64,000 bases of DNA from Nostoc sp. GT001 (GCF_030382115.1 NZ_JAUDRJ010000003.1:2127133-2191132); one strand, 5' to 3'; shown: positions 9,303-18,740, counted from the stretch's first letter. A program made the numbers and translations. Notes: generated by a model from the letters alone, not told the origin.

Positions 9303-10116
9303 CCCACAATGGGAAGAAGTGTCCGACAGGGCCTTGCCCTTCGCCAATATCTAGGGCATGAGTGAGTGCGGTAGTCACATATTCCTTTGCCTGTTGCACT
9401 GCGTGCCACAAATCTTTTCCTTTAGCTAGATTAGCAGCGATCGCAGCCGATAGTGTACAACCAGTACCGTGGGTATTTTTTGTTTCTACTTGCTGGCAAG
9501 TCAAAACTTCCAACTTGTCCCCATCAAACCAGATATCAACACCACGCAAATCTCCCTGCATACCTCCACCTTTGACTAAAACAACCTTTGTCTTTAAAGT
9601 CTTGTGAATAATTTCAGCAGCGGCTTGCATATCCTCTAAAGAATTAATTTGTAAACCGCTCAAAATCTGGGCTTCATAACGATTGGGTGTAATCATCACC
9701 GCTTTGGGAATCAAGGCATGGCATAAAGTCTTTACAGCATCATCATCAATCAATTGTGCTCCCGTGCGTGACACCATTACTGGATCAACTACTAAATTAT
9801 TGATTTGTAAAGCTTCCACTTGCTGGGCAACAGCAAAAATAATTTCCTGATTGAGCAACATTCCAGTTTTGGCAGCTTGTACGCCAATATCCTCAACTAC
9901 TGCCTGAATTTGCGCCACAACAGCCTCTGTTGGCATAGCATCAACCCTCTTCACTCCTAGAGTGTTTTGTGCCGTGACGCAGGTTATAGCACTAGTACCG
10001 TGGACACAGTGAAAAGCAAAGGTACGTAAATCAGCTTGAATTCCGGCACCACCACCGCTATCTGAACCAGCAATGGTTAAAGCAACAGGTATTCTGGAGT
10101 TTATTTCAGTGTTCAT
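9283..10116 (-). CDS. thiD: Hydroxymethylpyrimidine/phosphomethylpyrimidine kinase
   Basis: 277 residues of the ribokinase-like fold. It phosphorylates HMP and HMP-phosphate to HMP-pyrophosphate in thiamine synthesis. The signature is VALTIAGSDSGGGAGIQADL at the N-terminus; further motifs are VVDPVMVSRTGAQLI, MITPNRYEAQIL, VLVKGGG and the C-terminal ATP/anion-hole motif THGTGCTLSAAIAA with the catalytic base region. The last residues lie in a repeat cluster and look like a recent extension. No TPP riboswitch was seen in the upstream 300 bases, and no other thiamine gene is adjacent. Confidence 0.95.
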   Translation of the reverse strand: MNTEINSRIPVALTIAGSDSGGGAGIQADLRTFAFHCVHGTSAITCVTAQNTLGVKRVDAMPTEAVVAQIQAVVEDIGVQAAKTGMLLNQEIIFAVAQQVEALQINNLVVDPVMVSRTGAQLIDDDAVKTLCHALIPKAVMITPNRYEAQILSGLQINSLEDMQAAAEIIHKTLKTKVVLVKGGGMQGDLRGVDIWFDGDKLEVLTCQQVETKNTHGTGCTLSAAIAANLAKGKDLWHAVQQAKEYVTTALTHALDIGEGQGPVGHFFPLWGLGTRD

Positions 10117-10540
10117 ATTATGAAGATTAAGTAAGTTAGCGTTATCAAACCAAACTATCTCAAAGATTGATGAACTACGCTAAAACCCTCTTCCCTCTTG
10201 CCGATTTCAAGGACTGACTCCACCAGACACCTCCATAGTTTTTTCGTTTTTGTTGTAAAAAAACTTACAACATTCCGGGCATCCACTGATATCAAGTGCT
10301 ATTTGTAAAGGTTAGTTTTAATTAAGTTCACAACGCTCAGTTACACCGCTTAAAACAGGTTCAACTAAGTTGTTACATTAGTCCCCTTAAGTTCAAGGGT
10401 CAACCTAACTAAAGTTTCAACCAATTTAACTTTGATCGCTTTCACTTTAAATCCCCAGTTATCAGTTAAGGGTGAATTTTACCATGCAGATTTGGCAACC
10501 CCCTGACCTAAAACAACGCATAAAGTTCAGAGGAATTACT
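10117..10540. other. Intergenic region upstream of thiD
   Basis: No gene recognised. The region carries several GTTCAACTAAGTT-like stretches around 10330-10430 but no clear RNA gene or riboswitch. Confidence 0.35.
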
Positions 10541-10925
10541 ATGCCAAATACGATCGTTTTATCGAATATCGCAGATGCTAAAGCTGGTTTGAAAAGAGCA
10601 GCGATGTCTACGATGGTCACTGAGCGCGCCGAAGTGCGGACTACGCCTACGCGGCTGCTAAAGATCAAGATACGATTCAATTCAACTCCATTCAGTCTTG
10701 CTAAGAGGATGTCTGACGACAAGTTTGGAGTAGAAGCATCTACGTGTTAATCGTCCAATTAATCTCAACAAAACTCTGACGATTGACGGTATTGATATTC
10801 CTGATTTGACCATCAACGGTTAACAGGAGAAAAATTTTCAGGTTGATAACAGCGTTTCTACAATCGACGCGATTTTAAGTCGCGCTCGGATAACTGTGAC
10901 TGTCCTTAACAGTGCAGATAGATGA
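10541..10925 (+). pseudogene. Decayed N-terminus of an adhesin/beta-helix exoprotein, disrupted by repeats
   Basis: It starts with a good ribosome site (AGAGGAA) and ATG, reads MPNTIVLSNIADAKAGLKRAA, then is interrupted. Recognisable pieces continue in changing frames: AKDQDTIQFNS after a 50-base insertion (10604-10653), PINLNKTLTIDGIDIPDLTI near 10750-10818, and NFQVDNSVSTIDAILS near 10834-10880, ending at TGA 10925. These pieces, in order, match the usual N-terminal layout of cyanobacterial secreted proteins that open with '..LRAAI..AKDQDTIQFN..LTIDG..NFQV..'. Stops and frame changes separate them, so it cannot make a protein. A second insertion probably lies around 10690-10740. Confidence 0.7.
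10604..10651 (+). repeat. 48-bp dispersed repeat (copy inside a pseudogene)
   Basis: ATGTCTACGATGGTCACTGA at the left end and CTACGCCTACG at the right end; about 44 of 48 bases match the copy at 17447-17494. Removing 10604-10653 rejoins GCAGCG to GCTGCTAAAGAT and restores the frame, so the repeat entered a coding sequence. Confidence 0.8.
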
Positions 10926-11009
10926 TTCATTCAACTAACTACTTAGCAACTGAAGAAAGTTGCTGAAATTGTACTACCAATTTTCCTTACACATATTCGG
11001 AGTAAACAA

Positions 11010-13895
11010 ATGGCTGGCACAACATACTACGTTTCTGCAACAGGCAGTGATAAAAATAATGGCTTAAATAAAGATTCTGCATTTCTCAACTTGGGTAGAG
11101 CCGTGTATGAGATGAAAGCAGGCGACACGCTCTACGTCATGAATGGAAATTATCAAATGAAAGGGGTTACGCTTTTTAACTTGAATGGCTCACCAGATAA
11201 CTGGACAACAATAAAAGCTTATCCAGGGGCTACGCCTAAGATAACAACAACGGGAAGTGGTATTAATATATTGAGTTCATCCTACGTGCGGATTGAAGGA
11301 CTTGATATAAAAGGCAATCGAGAAAACGTCACTCTCGAATATGCCTTACAAGAGAAGGATAACCTTAATAACCCCTTGACTAATAGTAATGGTATTGCTG
11401 CTACTGCATGGAAAAACGCTGATGGTATAGGTGGTACTAATCCCCATCATATTGTCATCACTGGTAACACAATCCGTAACTTTCCAGGTGGAGGTATAGC
11501 ATTCAGTAATTCAGACTATATAACTGTTGAGAAAAATATTGTGTCTGGAAACGCTTGGTATTCGCCTCACGGAAATCAGGGCATAACCTCTCTCAACAGT
11601 TTTAATTTTGATAACAATACCACTGACTACAGAATGATTTTTCGAGACAATATTGTCTACGATAACCAAAGTTTAGTTCCGTGGAAAAACGGTGGCGCCG
11701 ACAAAATCACCGAGGGACATGGAATTATGCTTGATACTACCAATGTCAGCAAAGATAATGTTGACTATACAGGTAAAGCATTAATTGCAAATAACATCAC
11801 TTATAACAACGGGGGTGCAGGCATTAATGTTTTTGAAGCTACTAATGTTGATGTTATCAACAACACAGCTTACAAGAATGCCCAGGTTCTTACAGATTCT
11901 GGAGAGATTGGTGTTACTTACTCGGAAAATGTACGTGTCTACAACAACATTTTGTATGCAAGCGACAATCAAAATGCTAACAGAATTAAGTATGCTACAA
12001 ATGTCACCTTCGATCGCAATCTCGTTTATAACTCGAACCTATTCCAAGCTTCAGATAATTTAAATGCTACAGGGCTACAGAATCTTTTGGGTCAAGATCC
12101 TCAATTCGTTGATCCAGCCAACAAGAATTTTGCACTTAAATCTGAAAGTGTTGCGATCGATGGTGGCTCTAATGCCTTCAATAGCATCACTAAAAAGACT
12201 CCTCATGATGGTGATGGGAATGGCAGTACAGTCATTGATATTGGTGCATACGAGGCTCCTCGCAGCTCTAGCAAAACCCCAGAAATTCAAGTTCTTAATG
12301 GCACAGTTAATATTATTGATGGCAACACCGCTATTAACTTTGGCGAAACCCTTGTTGGTGAACCCTTAAGCAAAACTTTTACTATCAAGAACACTGGTAT
12401 AGCTGTACTCAACCTGAGTAATCTTAAACTTCCCGACGGATTTAGTTTGGTCGGAACTCTTCCAACGAGCCTGGCCGTCAATGCTTCCACCAATATAGTA
12501 GTGGCACTCAACCCCACTACACCCGGCATCTATAGTGGCAGCCTCAGTTTAAACAACAACGATATTAATGAAAGCCCCTTTGACTTTGCTATTAGTGGCA
12601 CAGTTAGTACCCCGGAAATTCAAGTTCTCAATGGCACTGTTAACATTACAGATGGCAACACCACCACCATTAACTTTGGTGAAACGACTGTTGGTGACGC
12701 CTTGACCAAAACCTTTACTATCAAGAACACTGGTACAGGCGCACTCAAGCTGAGTAGTCTTAAACTTCCAAACGGATTTAGTTTGGTCGGAACTCTTCCA
12801 ACGAGCGTGGCTGTTAATGCTTCTACCACCATATCTGTAGCACTCAAGCCCACTACAGCTAGCACTTATAGTGGCAGCCTCGTTTTAAACAACAACGATA
12901 TTGATGAAAGCCCCTTTGACTTTGCCATTAGTGGCATAGTCAGACCCGCTCCTGTCCCGGAAATTCAAGTTCTCAATGGCACTAACTCGAATGATACCTT
13001 TATTATCCAACGAGGCGATGGCAATTACAGCATCACCAATTTTGGTGGTGTAGGTACTAGTTCAAACCCTTCGGCTGCGGTGGTTGCCAAGATAGACACC
13101 TTGCAATTTATTGGGACTGAATTGACTGCGAGAAATCTGCAATTAACTCAAAATGGCAGCAATTTAGAAGTCAGCTTTGGAAATGTGGCTAATACAAAAG
13201 TCACTCTGCAAAACTTTAAGTTAGAAAACTTAGACAACTTAGCCGCATCGACAACAAGACCTGCCATCGGCAATATCATATTTGACCGAGAAGCCAGCAT
13301 TACCAAAAGCTTTGATGTGATTAATGCCAACTCCACTCAACCGTATATTTCTACAGCAAATACTGTCACTTTCCTCAATGACTTGAACAATAACATCAGC
13401 GGTTTTTACAGTTCCAATGATGTGATTAATGGTCAAGGGGGTAATGATACTATCAATGGCAGTGGTGGTGACGACCTGCTGCGGGGTGTTACTGGCAACG
13501 ATCTTCTGATTGGTGGACAAGGCAATGATACTCTTGTGGGTGGTATCGGTGCTGACTCTTTCCTCTACGACACCAATTCCATCTTTAATAGCGCTGTTGT
13601 GGGTATTGATACCATCGCTGACTTCAATCGCTCCAGTGGTGATAAGATTGTCCTCGATAAGACTACCTTTATTGCTATTACTTCTGTTGCGGGAACGGGT
13701 TTTAGTAACGCCAGCGATTTTCAAATCAGCAGTTTAGGGGCACTTAGCAATGCTGTGATTGTTTACGACTCGATGACTGGGCAGTTACTTTACAATCAAA
13801 ATGGTAGCGCTGCTGGTTTAGGCACTGGTGGTCTATTCGCACAACTTACTGGTTCGCCTTATGTTGCTGCCTCTGACTTCATCATTCAAGCATAG
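11010..13895 (+). CDS. Secreted right-handed beta-helix protein with choice-of-anchor repeats and RTX C-terminus
   Basis: 961 residues. Residues 1-415 form a pectate-lyase-like parallel beta-helix (opening TTYYVSATGSDKNNGL, later repeated NI/NT turns such as ITGNTIRNFPGGGI and VINNTAYKNAQV). Residues about 423-645 are two near-identical 111-residue modules (INFGET..KTFTIKNTG..SPFDFAISG) of the ASPM/SPD-2/Hydin or choice-of-anchor D type. Residues about 810-860 hold calcium-binding RTX nonapeptides (GGNDTINGSGGDDLL, GGQGNDTLVGG), followed by the usual IADFNRSSGDKIVLD module. There is no N-terminal signal, which with RTX repeats points to type I secretion via a C-terminal signal. It may act on or bind extracellular polysaccharide; the enzymatic activity is not established. 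Confidence 0.88.
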   Translation: MAGTTYYVSATGSDKNNGLNKDSAFLNLGRAVYEMKAGDTLYVMNGNYQMKGVTLFNLNGSPDNWTTIKAYPGATPKITTTGSGINILSSSYVRIEGLDIKGNRENVTLEYALQEKDNLNNPLTNSNGIAATAWKNADGIGGTNPHHIVITGNTIRNFPGGGIAFSNSDYITVEKNIVSGNAWYSPHGNQGITSLNSFNFDNNTTDYRMIFRDNIVYDNQSLVPWKNGGADKITEGHGIMLDTTNVSKDNVDYTGKALIANNITYNNGGAGINVFEATNVDVINNTAYKNAQVLTDSGEIGVTYSENVRVYNNILYASDNQNANRIKYATNVTFDRNLVYNSNLFQASDNLNATGLQNLLGQDPQFVDPANKNFALKSESVAIDGGSNAFNSITKKTPHDGDGNGSTVIDIGAYEAPRSSSKTPEIQVLNGTVNIIDGNTAINFGETLVGEPLSKTFTIKNTGIAVLNLSNLKLPDGFSLVGTLPTSLAVNASTNIVVALNPTTPGIYSGSLSLNNNDINESPFDFAISGTVSTPEIQVLNGTVNITDGNTTTINFGETTVGDALTKTFTIKNTGTGALKLSSLKLPNGFSLVGTLPTSVAVNASTTISVALKPTTASTYSGSLVLNNNDIDESPFDFAISGIVRPAPVPEIQVLNGTNSNDTFIIQRGDGNYSITNFGGVGTSSNPSAAVVAKIDTLQFIGTELTARNLQLTQNGSNLEVSFGNVANTKVTLQNFKLENLDNLAASTTRPAIGNIIFDREASITKSFDVINANSTQPYISTANTVTFLNDLNNNISGFYSSNDVINGQGGNDTINGSGGDDLLRGVTGNDLLIGGQGNDTLVGGIGADSFLYDTNSIFNSAVVGIDTIADFNRSSGDKIVLDKTTFIAITSVAGTGFSNASDFQISSLGALSNAVIVYDSMTGQLLYNQNGSAAGLGTGGLFAQLTGSPYVAASDFIIQA
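12276..12941 (+). repeat. In-gene tandem duplication, 333-bp units
   Basis: Two units, each starting with the codons for PEIQVLNGTVNI and ending near PFDFAISG, lie 333 bp apart (111 codons); a third, truncated start (PEIQVLNGT) follows at about 12957. DNA identity is high enough to be seen by eye (e.g. GGTCGGAACTCTTCCAACGA in both), implying a recent duplication or conversion. Confidence 0.85.
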
Positions 13896-14221
13896 CTGGG
13901 TCGGGTCAACCGAGTAAAAGTGTAGCCCAAACTTGAATTGACTTTTCAGGCGGCTTTCAATTAGATAGAGTACACCCATAGGGGCGCAACATAGGGGTGA
14001 AAAAGAATGTAGAGACGTATCAGTGCTACGTCTCTATAAGGGTTTTGGATAACATATATTTAATTTATGGAGATGTTTAAAAAATGCTAGTCAAGTAAAA
14101 GCCATTCCAAAAAACATCTTTCCAATAAAAACGTCGTTGCCCATGAATCATATCACCACTAGCAATATCACTTTTTGACCAGAAATAGCCGTATTATTTG
14201 GAGCTTATAGTTTTAATATAA
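13896..14221. other. Intergenic region after the RTX exoprotein, with hairpin
   Basis: A 10-bp stem (TAGAGACGTA 14010-14019 and TACGTCTCTA 14027-14036) with a 7-base loop belongs to the dispersed GTAGAGACG hairpin family also seen at 16667, 23163 and 60706. It may end transcription of the exoprotein gene. Nothing else recognised. Confidence 0.5.
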
Positions 14222-14656
14222 CTACTGCTGTGGTTGCGATCGCAAGTCTTGTAATCGCCCCTGTAAAAACTTCCCCCATTCTGCTGCCAAAGGGATTTCT
14301 GTAAACGGAACCCGCACTGAGTTAGTAGATTCGGAAAATAAAAATTCTAATTCTATGGAACGACCTTTCTCCGGTGGATTGTTTACATCTACTGATTTTT
14401 CATTTACTAAAAACTGGATTTGTTTAATATCAAGCAAGGAGAATGTTTCTAGTTTAATCGGCCCTTGAGGTGTGGGTTTTCCCCAAGTGATATTGTTTTC
14501 TTTTTGACCTAATACAGCATAAATATCATACTTGGCCCGTTCAAATTGCTCTGCCCAAGTGCGATAGGCTTCGACTTTTTGATACTCCTTCGAGCCTTGC
14601 CAAGCCAACCAGAAAAACATTACTAACAGCGGCAACCACAAAAGACCACGTTCCAT
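14222..14656 (-). CDS. Hypothetical small membrane-anchored protein
   Basis: 144 residues, family not recognised. One N-terminal membrane helix (LLWLPLLVMFFWLAWQG, residues 4-20) is followed by a soluble domain rich in alternating strands (KLETFSLLDIKQIQFLV, IELEFLF, SVRVPFTEI). The hydrophobic start looks like an uncleaved signal anchor, so the soluble domain is predicted to be periplasmic or lumenal. It is divergent from the membrane subtilase gene, with 119 bases between the start codons. No motif suggests an enzyme. Confidence 0.65.
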   Translation of the reverse strand: MERGLLWLPLLVMFFWLAWQGSKEYQKVEAYRTWAEQFERAKYDIYAVLGQKENNITWGKPTPQGPIKLETFSLLDIKQIQFLVNEKSVDVNNPPEKGRSIELEFLFSESTNSVRVPFTEIPLAAEWGKFLQGRLQDLRSQPQQ

Positions 14657-14775
14657 CTTTTAAAAAAATCCTCAGTCCTGAGTGAAACTTGTAACTAAAA
14701 GTGCAAAATCTACCAACAAGGGGCACAGATAAGTTATGGTATGAGCAAACTGGCAAAAAGCGGTGATGAGTTAAT

Positions 14776-16626
14776 ATGAGAAAACTTATATTATTGTGCT
14801 TGTTTGTCATTGGGCTGGGAACTGCCATATTTGGTTTCCTGAATTTTCAGGGATTGGCAGCTAAAGGAGAGTTTGAGACGATTTTGCTTGATTTTCGGGA
14901 AGATATTCCATCATCTGTGGTGGAACAAGATTTGCAAGCGATCGCCAAACAATACAACGTTACACCCCAATTAGACAACAAGTTTTCCAAAAAAGATAAT
15001 GTGTATATTATCAAGGGCGATCGCCAACGACTCCAAGAACTGAAAAAATCTCAGTTCGCCCAAGCTACAGAATTCATTGAACCAAACTATATCTACAACA
15101 AGATTCCCCAACCAGGTGAAGCCGCTTGGCTAGGTGAATTTTTGCGACCCCAAGAAGATGAAGAAGCAAGTCCTTCATTAACTGGCCCTAATGACCAATA
15201 TTACAGCAAGCAGTGGAACTTGCACAAAATCGGTGTTGAAGGTGCATGGAGTCAAACCAAAGGCAGTGGAATCACAGTCGCAGTTATTGACACCGGAATT
15301 ACCAAAGTTCGTGACTTGTATGAGACAAAATTCGTCAAGGGCTATGATTTTGTTAACGACCGAGAAGAAGCCACAGACGATAATGGTCACGGTACCCATG
15401 TTGCCGGAACTATTGCTCAAGCCACAAATAACAAGTATGGCGTCGCTGGAATTGCTTACGAAGCCAGTCTGATGCCGCTGAAGGTACTCAGTTCTTATGG
15501 CGGTGGTACCGTTGCCGATATTGCCGAAGCGATTAAATTTGCTGCTGATAAAGGCGCAGATGTGATTAATATGAGCTTGGGTGGTGGCGGTGAAAGCCAG
15601 TTGATGAAACAAGCGATCGAGTATGCCCATAGAAAAGGTGTTGTTATTATTGCCGCAGCCGGCAATGAAAACGCCAATGGGGCAAGCTATCCAGCCCGCT
15701 ATCCTTACGTCATCGGCGTTTCCGCAATTGGCCCAGATGGCGAAAGAGCGCCCTATTCTAACTTTGGTGCAGGGGTAGATATCTCTGCTCCAGGTGGTAG
15801 TGAAGCTGGTAAGATTCTCCAAGAAACTATCGACGAAAAGGGCGAAGGGGTATTTCTGGGCTTCCAGGGTACAAGCATGGCTGCTCCCCACGTTGCTGGT
15901 GTTGCGGCATTAGTCAAAGCTGCTGGTATCAAAGAACCAGATGAAGTTTTAAAAGTCCTCAAACAGTCAGCACGAGTCATTCAGGATGATGGTTTGAACT
16001 ATTATGGCGCTGGACAACTCAATGCAGAAGCAGCAGTCAAACTAGCCTTTGGGGGGCAAATCAGTTTTCCAGATTTCTTCCGGTGGTTACGGGATAACGG
16101 CTATCTAAACCCCGGCTTTTGGATAGATGGTGGTGCAGTAGCACTGTTACCCAAGGTTTTAATGGTAGTTGGTTCCTATCTGCTGGCTTGGTTTTTACGC
16201 GTTTACTTCCCCTTCACTTGGAGTTGGTCTTTATCTAGTGGACTAATTGCTAGCAGTTCTGGGTTATTCTTCCTCAAGGGAATCTATATTTTTGATCTTC
16301 CTCAATGGCCTTTCCGGGTTTTGGGCAGTTCAATTCCCGAATTAGGCAATACTCTCCAGGGAACTGATGCGTTGAATCCCGTATTTGCCAGCGTATTGAT
16401 TCCCATTGTGTTGATGGCATTGCTGCTGGGACATCCTAGTTGGAAATGGTTTGCCATTGGTTCAACTTTAGGTGTAGCCGCGTGCTTAACTACAAGTGCC
16501 TTTTTCGAGCCGACAGTTTGGGGATTGGGAAGTGGTAACTTAGCACGCCTCTTCCTCATTGCTAATGCCCTAGTCTGTTATGGACTTGTTCGTTTAGCAT
16601 TGAAAAACGAAGAGAAAATTGCGTAA
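14776..16626 (+). CDS. Membrane-anchored subtilisin-like serine protease (S8)
   Basis: 616 residues. An N-terminal signal or anchor (residues 4-28) precedes a propeptide-like segment (about 35-110) and the subtilase domain (about 140-430). Catalytic residues are visible: Asp172 in AVIDTGIT, His205 in NGHGTHVAGT, oxyanion Asn297 in AAAGNE and Ser367 in GTSMAAPHVAG. After residue 450 come four to five hydrophobic helices (PKVLMVVGSYLLAWFL, NPVFASVLIPIVLMALLLG, WFAIGSTLGVAACLTTSAFF, LARLFLIANALVCYGLV), so the protease is held at the membrane, with the active site presumably on the periplasmic side. The C-terminal multi-helix domain is unusual for secreted subtilases. Active-site residues are intact. 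Confidence 0.92.
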   Translation: MRKLILLCLFVIGLGTAIFGFLNFQGLAAKGEFETILLDFREDIPSSVVEQDLQAIAKQYNVTPQLDNKFSKKDNVYIIKGDRQRLQELKKSQFAQATEFIEPNYIYNKIPQPGEAAWLGEFLRPQEDEEASPSLTGPNDQYYSKQWNLHKIGVEGAWSQTKGSGITVAVIDTGITKVRDLYETKFVKGYDFVNDREEATDDNGHGTHVAGTIAQATNNKYGVAGIAYEASLMPLKVLSSYGGGTVADIAEAIKFAADKGADVINMSLGGGGESQLMKQAIEYAHRKGVVIIAAAGNENANGASYPARYPYVIGVSAIGPDGERAPYSNFGAGVDISAPGGSEAGKILQETIDEKGEGVFLGFQGTSMAAPHVAGVAALVKAAGIKEPDEVLKVLKQSARVIQDDGLNYYGAGQLNAEAAVKLAFGGQISFPDFFRWLRDNGYLNPGFWIDGGAVALLPKVLMVVGSYLLAWFLRVYFPFTWSWSLSSGLIASSSGLFFLKGIYIFDLPQWPFRVLGSSIPELGNTLQGTDALNPVFASVLIPIVLMALLLGHPSWKWFAIGSTLGVAACLTTSAFFEPTVWGLGSGNLARLFLIANALVCYGLVRLALKNEEKIA

Positions 16627-16666
16627 ATTGAGAATGGGAAATCAATTTTTATAACTCCTAACTCTT

Positions 16667-16694
16667 GTAGAGACGCGATTAATCGCGTCTCTAC
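16667..16694. repeat. 28-bp perfect palindrome of the GTAGAGACG family
   Basis: GTAGAGACGCGATT followed directly by its exact complement AATCGCGTCTCTAC. It lies 41 bases after the subtilase stop and may serve as a terminator or a REP-type element. Confidence 0.75.
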
Positions 16695-16730
16695 TAATTC
16701 CCTACTCCCCACTCAGCACTCAGAACTGTT

Positions 16731-16964
16731 ATGAGCATTACACTTACAGGTACAGTCGAACGTCGTGATATTGGTACAGGCGCATGGGCGTTAGTTACAG
16801 AAGAAGGTGTTACTTACGAAATCCTTAGAGGGGCTGACAAAGACTTACTCAAAGCCGGACAAAAAGCAAAAGTTAAAGGACAGGTGCGTGAAGATATCAT
16901 GACAACTGCCATGATTGGCCCTGCCTTAGAGGTCAAATCTTTTGAGGTAATTAGTTCTGATTAG
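16731..16964 (+). CDS. Small OB-fold-like conserved protein (DUF5818-like)
   Basis: 77 residues. The sequence (SITLTGTVERRDIGTGAWAL, then LLKAGQKAKVKGQVRED) has the alternation of short strands and glycine turns expected for a five-strand OB-type barrel, and resembles small cyanobacterial proteins grouped as DUF5818. There is no signal peptide or catalytic motif. The gene ends tail to tail with the thioredoxin-like gene, overlapping it by 14 bases. Role unknown. Confidence 0.7.
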   Translation: MSITLTGTVERRDIGTGAWALVTEEGVTYEILRGADKDLLKAGQKAKVKGQVREDIMTTAMIGPALEVKSFEVISSD

Positions 16965-17274
16965 CTGTGGAATCCAGAACCTCTTGCAGACGGCTTCTAA
17001 ACTCCCCTTTGGGATGACCTCCTTTTACTTCACCAACAATCTGAAATTCCCCCTCTGGAGAATTGCAGATGATGTAAGTAGGCCATCCCATTTCTGATTT
17101 ATCGGGATATTGAGTCAATAAAATCTTGCGATACTTGCGGTAAGCATTCGTATCTTGCATTTTTACATCGATAAATTCTAAACCCAGTTCTTCAGCCACC
17201 TTTTTGTCATAAAAAGACATTTTGTGGCAGATGCCGCACTCTTCTGAAGAGAACTTAATTACAGCTAAACTCAT
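16951..17274 (-). CDS. Thioredoxin-like protein with CGIC active site
   Basis: 107 residues, the size of a single thioredoxin domain. After the first strand (LAVIKFSS) comes ECGICHKMSFYDKKVAEELG, giving a CxxC pair (Cys-Gly-Ile-Cys) instead of the usual CGPC. The cis-proline is in GWPTYIICN and the last strand is GEFQIVGEVKGGHP. It probably works as a thiol-disulfide oxidoreductase in the cytoplasm, as there is no signal peptide. The non-standard dipeptide between the cysteines would alter redox potential relative to TrxA; this is inference. Confidence 0.82.
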   Translation of the reverse strand: MSLAVIKFSSEECGICHKMSFYDKKVAEELGLEFIDVKMQDTNAYRKYRKILLTQYPDKSEMGWPTYIICNSPEGEFQIVGEVKGGHPKGEFRSRLQEVLDSTANQN

Positions 17275-17583
17275 GGGTTGGCTACTCTTTGATGATAAAC
17301 AAAGTTTTTTAGCATAATGCCATGAAATAGTACCATATAGCTGGTCATTAGTGTCAATCTCAGGCTGAAACCCCGATCCAGTATTTTTCCCTAATAGTAG
17401 TCTGTTAACTTTAAATTGATGGGTTCATCGGTGACACATCAATTCAATGTCTACGATGGTCACTGAGCTTGTCGAAGTGCGGGCTACGCCTACGACAAAA
17501 TATCAAGTAGGACGTGAAGATCAGTCTAAAGCTATTCAATATCTGGATTTAAGCTTGTATTTGACAATGCCTAAATCTCGTTT
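17275..17583. other. Intergenic region between thioredoxin-like gene and recA terminator
   Basis: Contains the 48-bp repeat at 17447-17494. Otherwise no gene or RNA recognised. Confidence 0.4.
17447..17494 (+). repeat. 48-bp dispersed repeat (intergenic copy)
   Basis: Second copy of the element at 10604-10651; ATGTCTACGATGGTCACTGA and CTACGCCTACG are identical at the two ends, with about four differences inside. The core CACTGAGCTTGTCGAAGTG is an imperfect palindrome. Confidence 0.8.
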
Positions 17584-17623
17584 TAGAAAAAATAAGGTGC
17601 GTCATCTATCTTTGTAACGCACC
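17584..17623 (-). terminator. Intrinsic terminator of recA
   Basis: On the minus strand GGTGCGT (17623-17617) pairs with ACGCACC (17602-17596), followed by TTATTTTTT. It begins 38 bases past the recA stop codon. Confidence 0.75.
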
Positions 17624-17660
17624 ATCTATTAGCAATTGCAGATTAATAAATCCACATTTT

Positions 17661-18740
17661 TTATTCTTCTGGCTCTAAATCGACTTCTTCCTCTTCATCT
17701 TCTTCACTGGCTTTAGCTACAGAGTTAGCAGAAACAACAGCGCCTTTATCTAACTTTTCACGCACCAGTTTCTTAATTTCTTCAGCAAATTCAGGCTTTT
17801 CTTCTAGATACTTAATGGCGTTGTCTCGTCCTTGCGAGATATTATCGCCGTTGTAACTATACCAAGCACCTTTGCGGATAATAATCCCAGTTTCTTCTGC
17901 TAAGTCAACAACACAACCCAAGGTAGAAATACCTTTACCAAAAATAATGTCAAATTCCGCTATTCTAAAAGGCGGCGCTACTTTATTTTTGGCAACTTTG
18001 ACCTTAACGCGATTACCATATTCATCTGTGCCTTTTTTCAAGGTTTGAATCCGACGAATATCCAAGCGTACCGATGCGTAAAATTTCAATGCGTTACCAC
18101 CAGTAGTAGTTTCTGGGCTACCGTAAGTAACACCGATTTTTTGACGCAACTGATTGATGAAAATTACTGTACAACCAGATTTACCAATATTCCCAGTAAT
18201 CTTACGTAGGGCTTGGCTCATTAACCGCGCTTGTAGTCCAACATGGGTGTCACCCATATCGCCTTCAATTTCAGCGCGGGGAACCAGTGCTGCTACTGAG
18301 TCAATGACTACAATATCAACCGCAGCAGAGCGAACCAGCTGATCGACAATTTCCAAAGCTGATTCGCCGGTGTCAGGTTGCGAAATCAGCAAATTATCAA
18401 TATCTACACCCAATGCAGCTGCATAAGTAGGGTCTAGGGCGTGTTCAGCATCAACGAAGGCAGCAATACCGCCATTTCTTTGCACTTCGGCGAGGGCGTG
18501 TAGCGCTACTGTAGTTTTACCGGAACTTTCCGGCCCATAAATTTCAATTACCCGACCTTTGGGTAAACCACCACCCAATGCTAAATCTAGGGTAAGCGCT
18601 CCACTAGAAATTGTTTCCACCCGCATCCGGGTAGCATCGCCCAGGCGCATGATTGCTCCTTTACCAAAGCTGCGCTCAATCTGGTTTAGCACCATAGTTA
18701 GTGCTTTTTGCTTGCCGGAAGTATCGGTGTTGATAGCCAT
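17661..18740 (-). CDS. recA: Recombinase A
   Basis: 359 residues, normal length for cyanobacterial RecA, the ATP-dependent strand-exchange protein of homologous recombination. Walker A is GPESSGKTT, Walker [10 protein letters not shown], and loop L2 and DNA-binding residues lie around [20 protein letters not shown]. The C-terminus is strongly acidic ([12 protein letters not shown]), as in other RecA proteins, where the tail restrains DNA access. It carries its own terminator and a likely LexA site about 61 bases upstream of the start, so it appears monocistronic and damage-regulated. Confidence 0.99.
   Translation of the reverse strand: MAINTDTSGKQKALTMVLNQIERSFGKGAIMRLGDATRMRVETISSGALTLDLALGGGLPKGRVIEIYGPESSGKTTVALHALAEVQRNGGIAAFVDAEHALDPTYAAALGVDIDNLLISQPDTGESALEIVDQLVRSAAVDIVVIDSVAALVPRAEIEGDMGDTHVGLQARLMSQALRKITGNIGKSGCTVIFINQLRQKIGVTYGSPETTTGGNALKFYASVRLDIRRIQTLKKGTDEYGNRVKVKVAKNKVAPPFRIAEFDIIFGKGISTLGCVVDLAEETGIIIRKGAWYSYNGDNISQGRDNAIKYLEEKPEFAEEIKKLVREKLDKGAVVSANSVAKASEEDEEEEVDLEPEE

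Noticed and set aside
10117-10400. TPP riboswitch upstream of thiD
   Set aside because: Neither the conserved CTGAGA nor ACCTGA elements are found on the minus strand.
15178-15891. 237-codon minus-strand frame opposite the subtilase
   Set aside because: It lies entirely within the catalytic domain of a clearly recognisable protease on the other strand.
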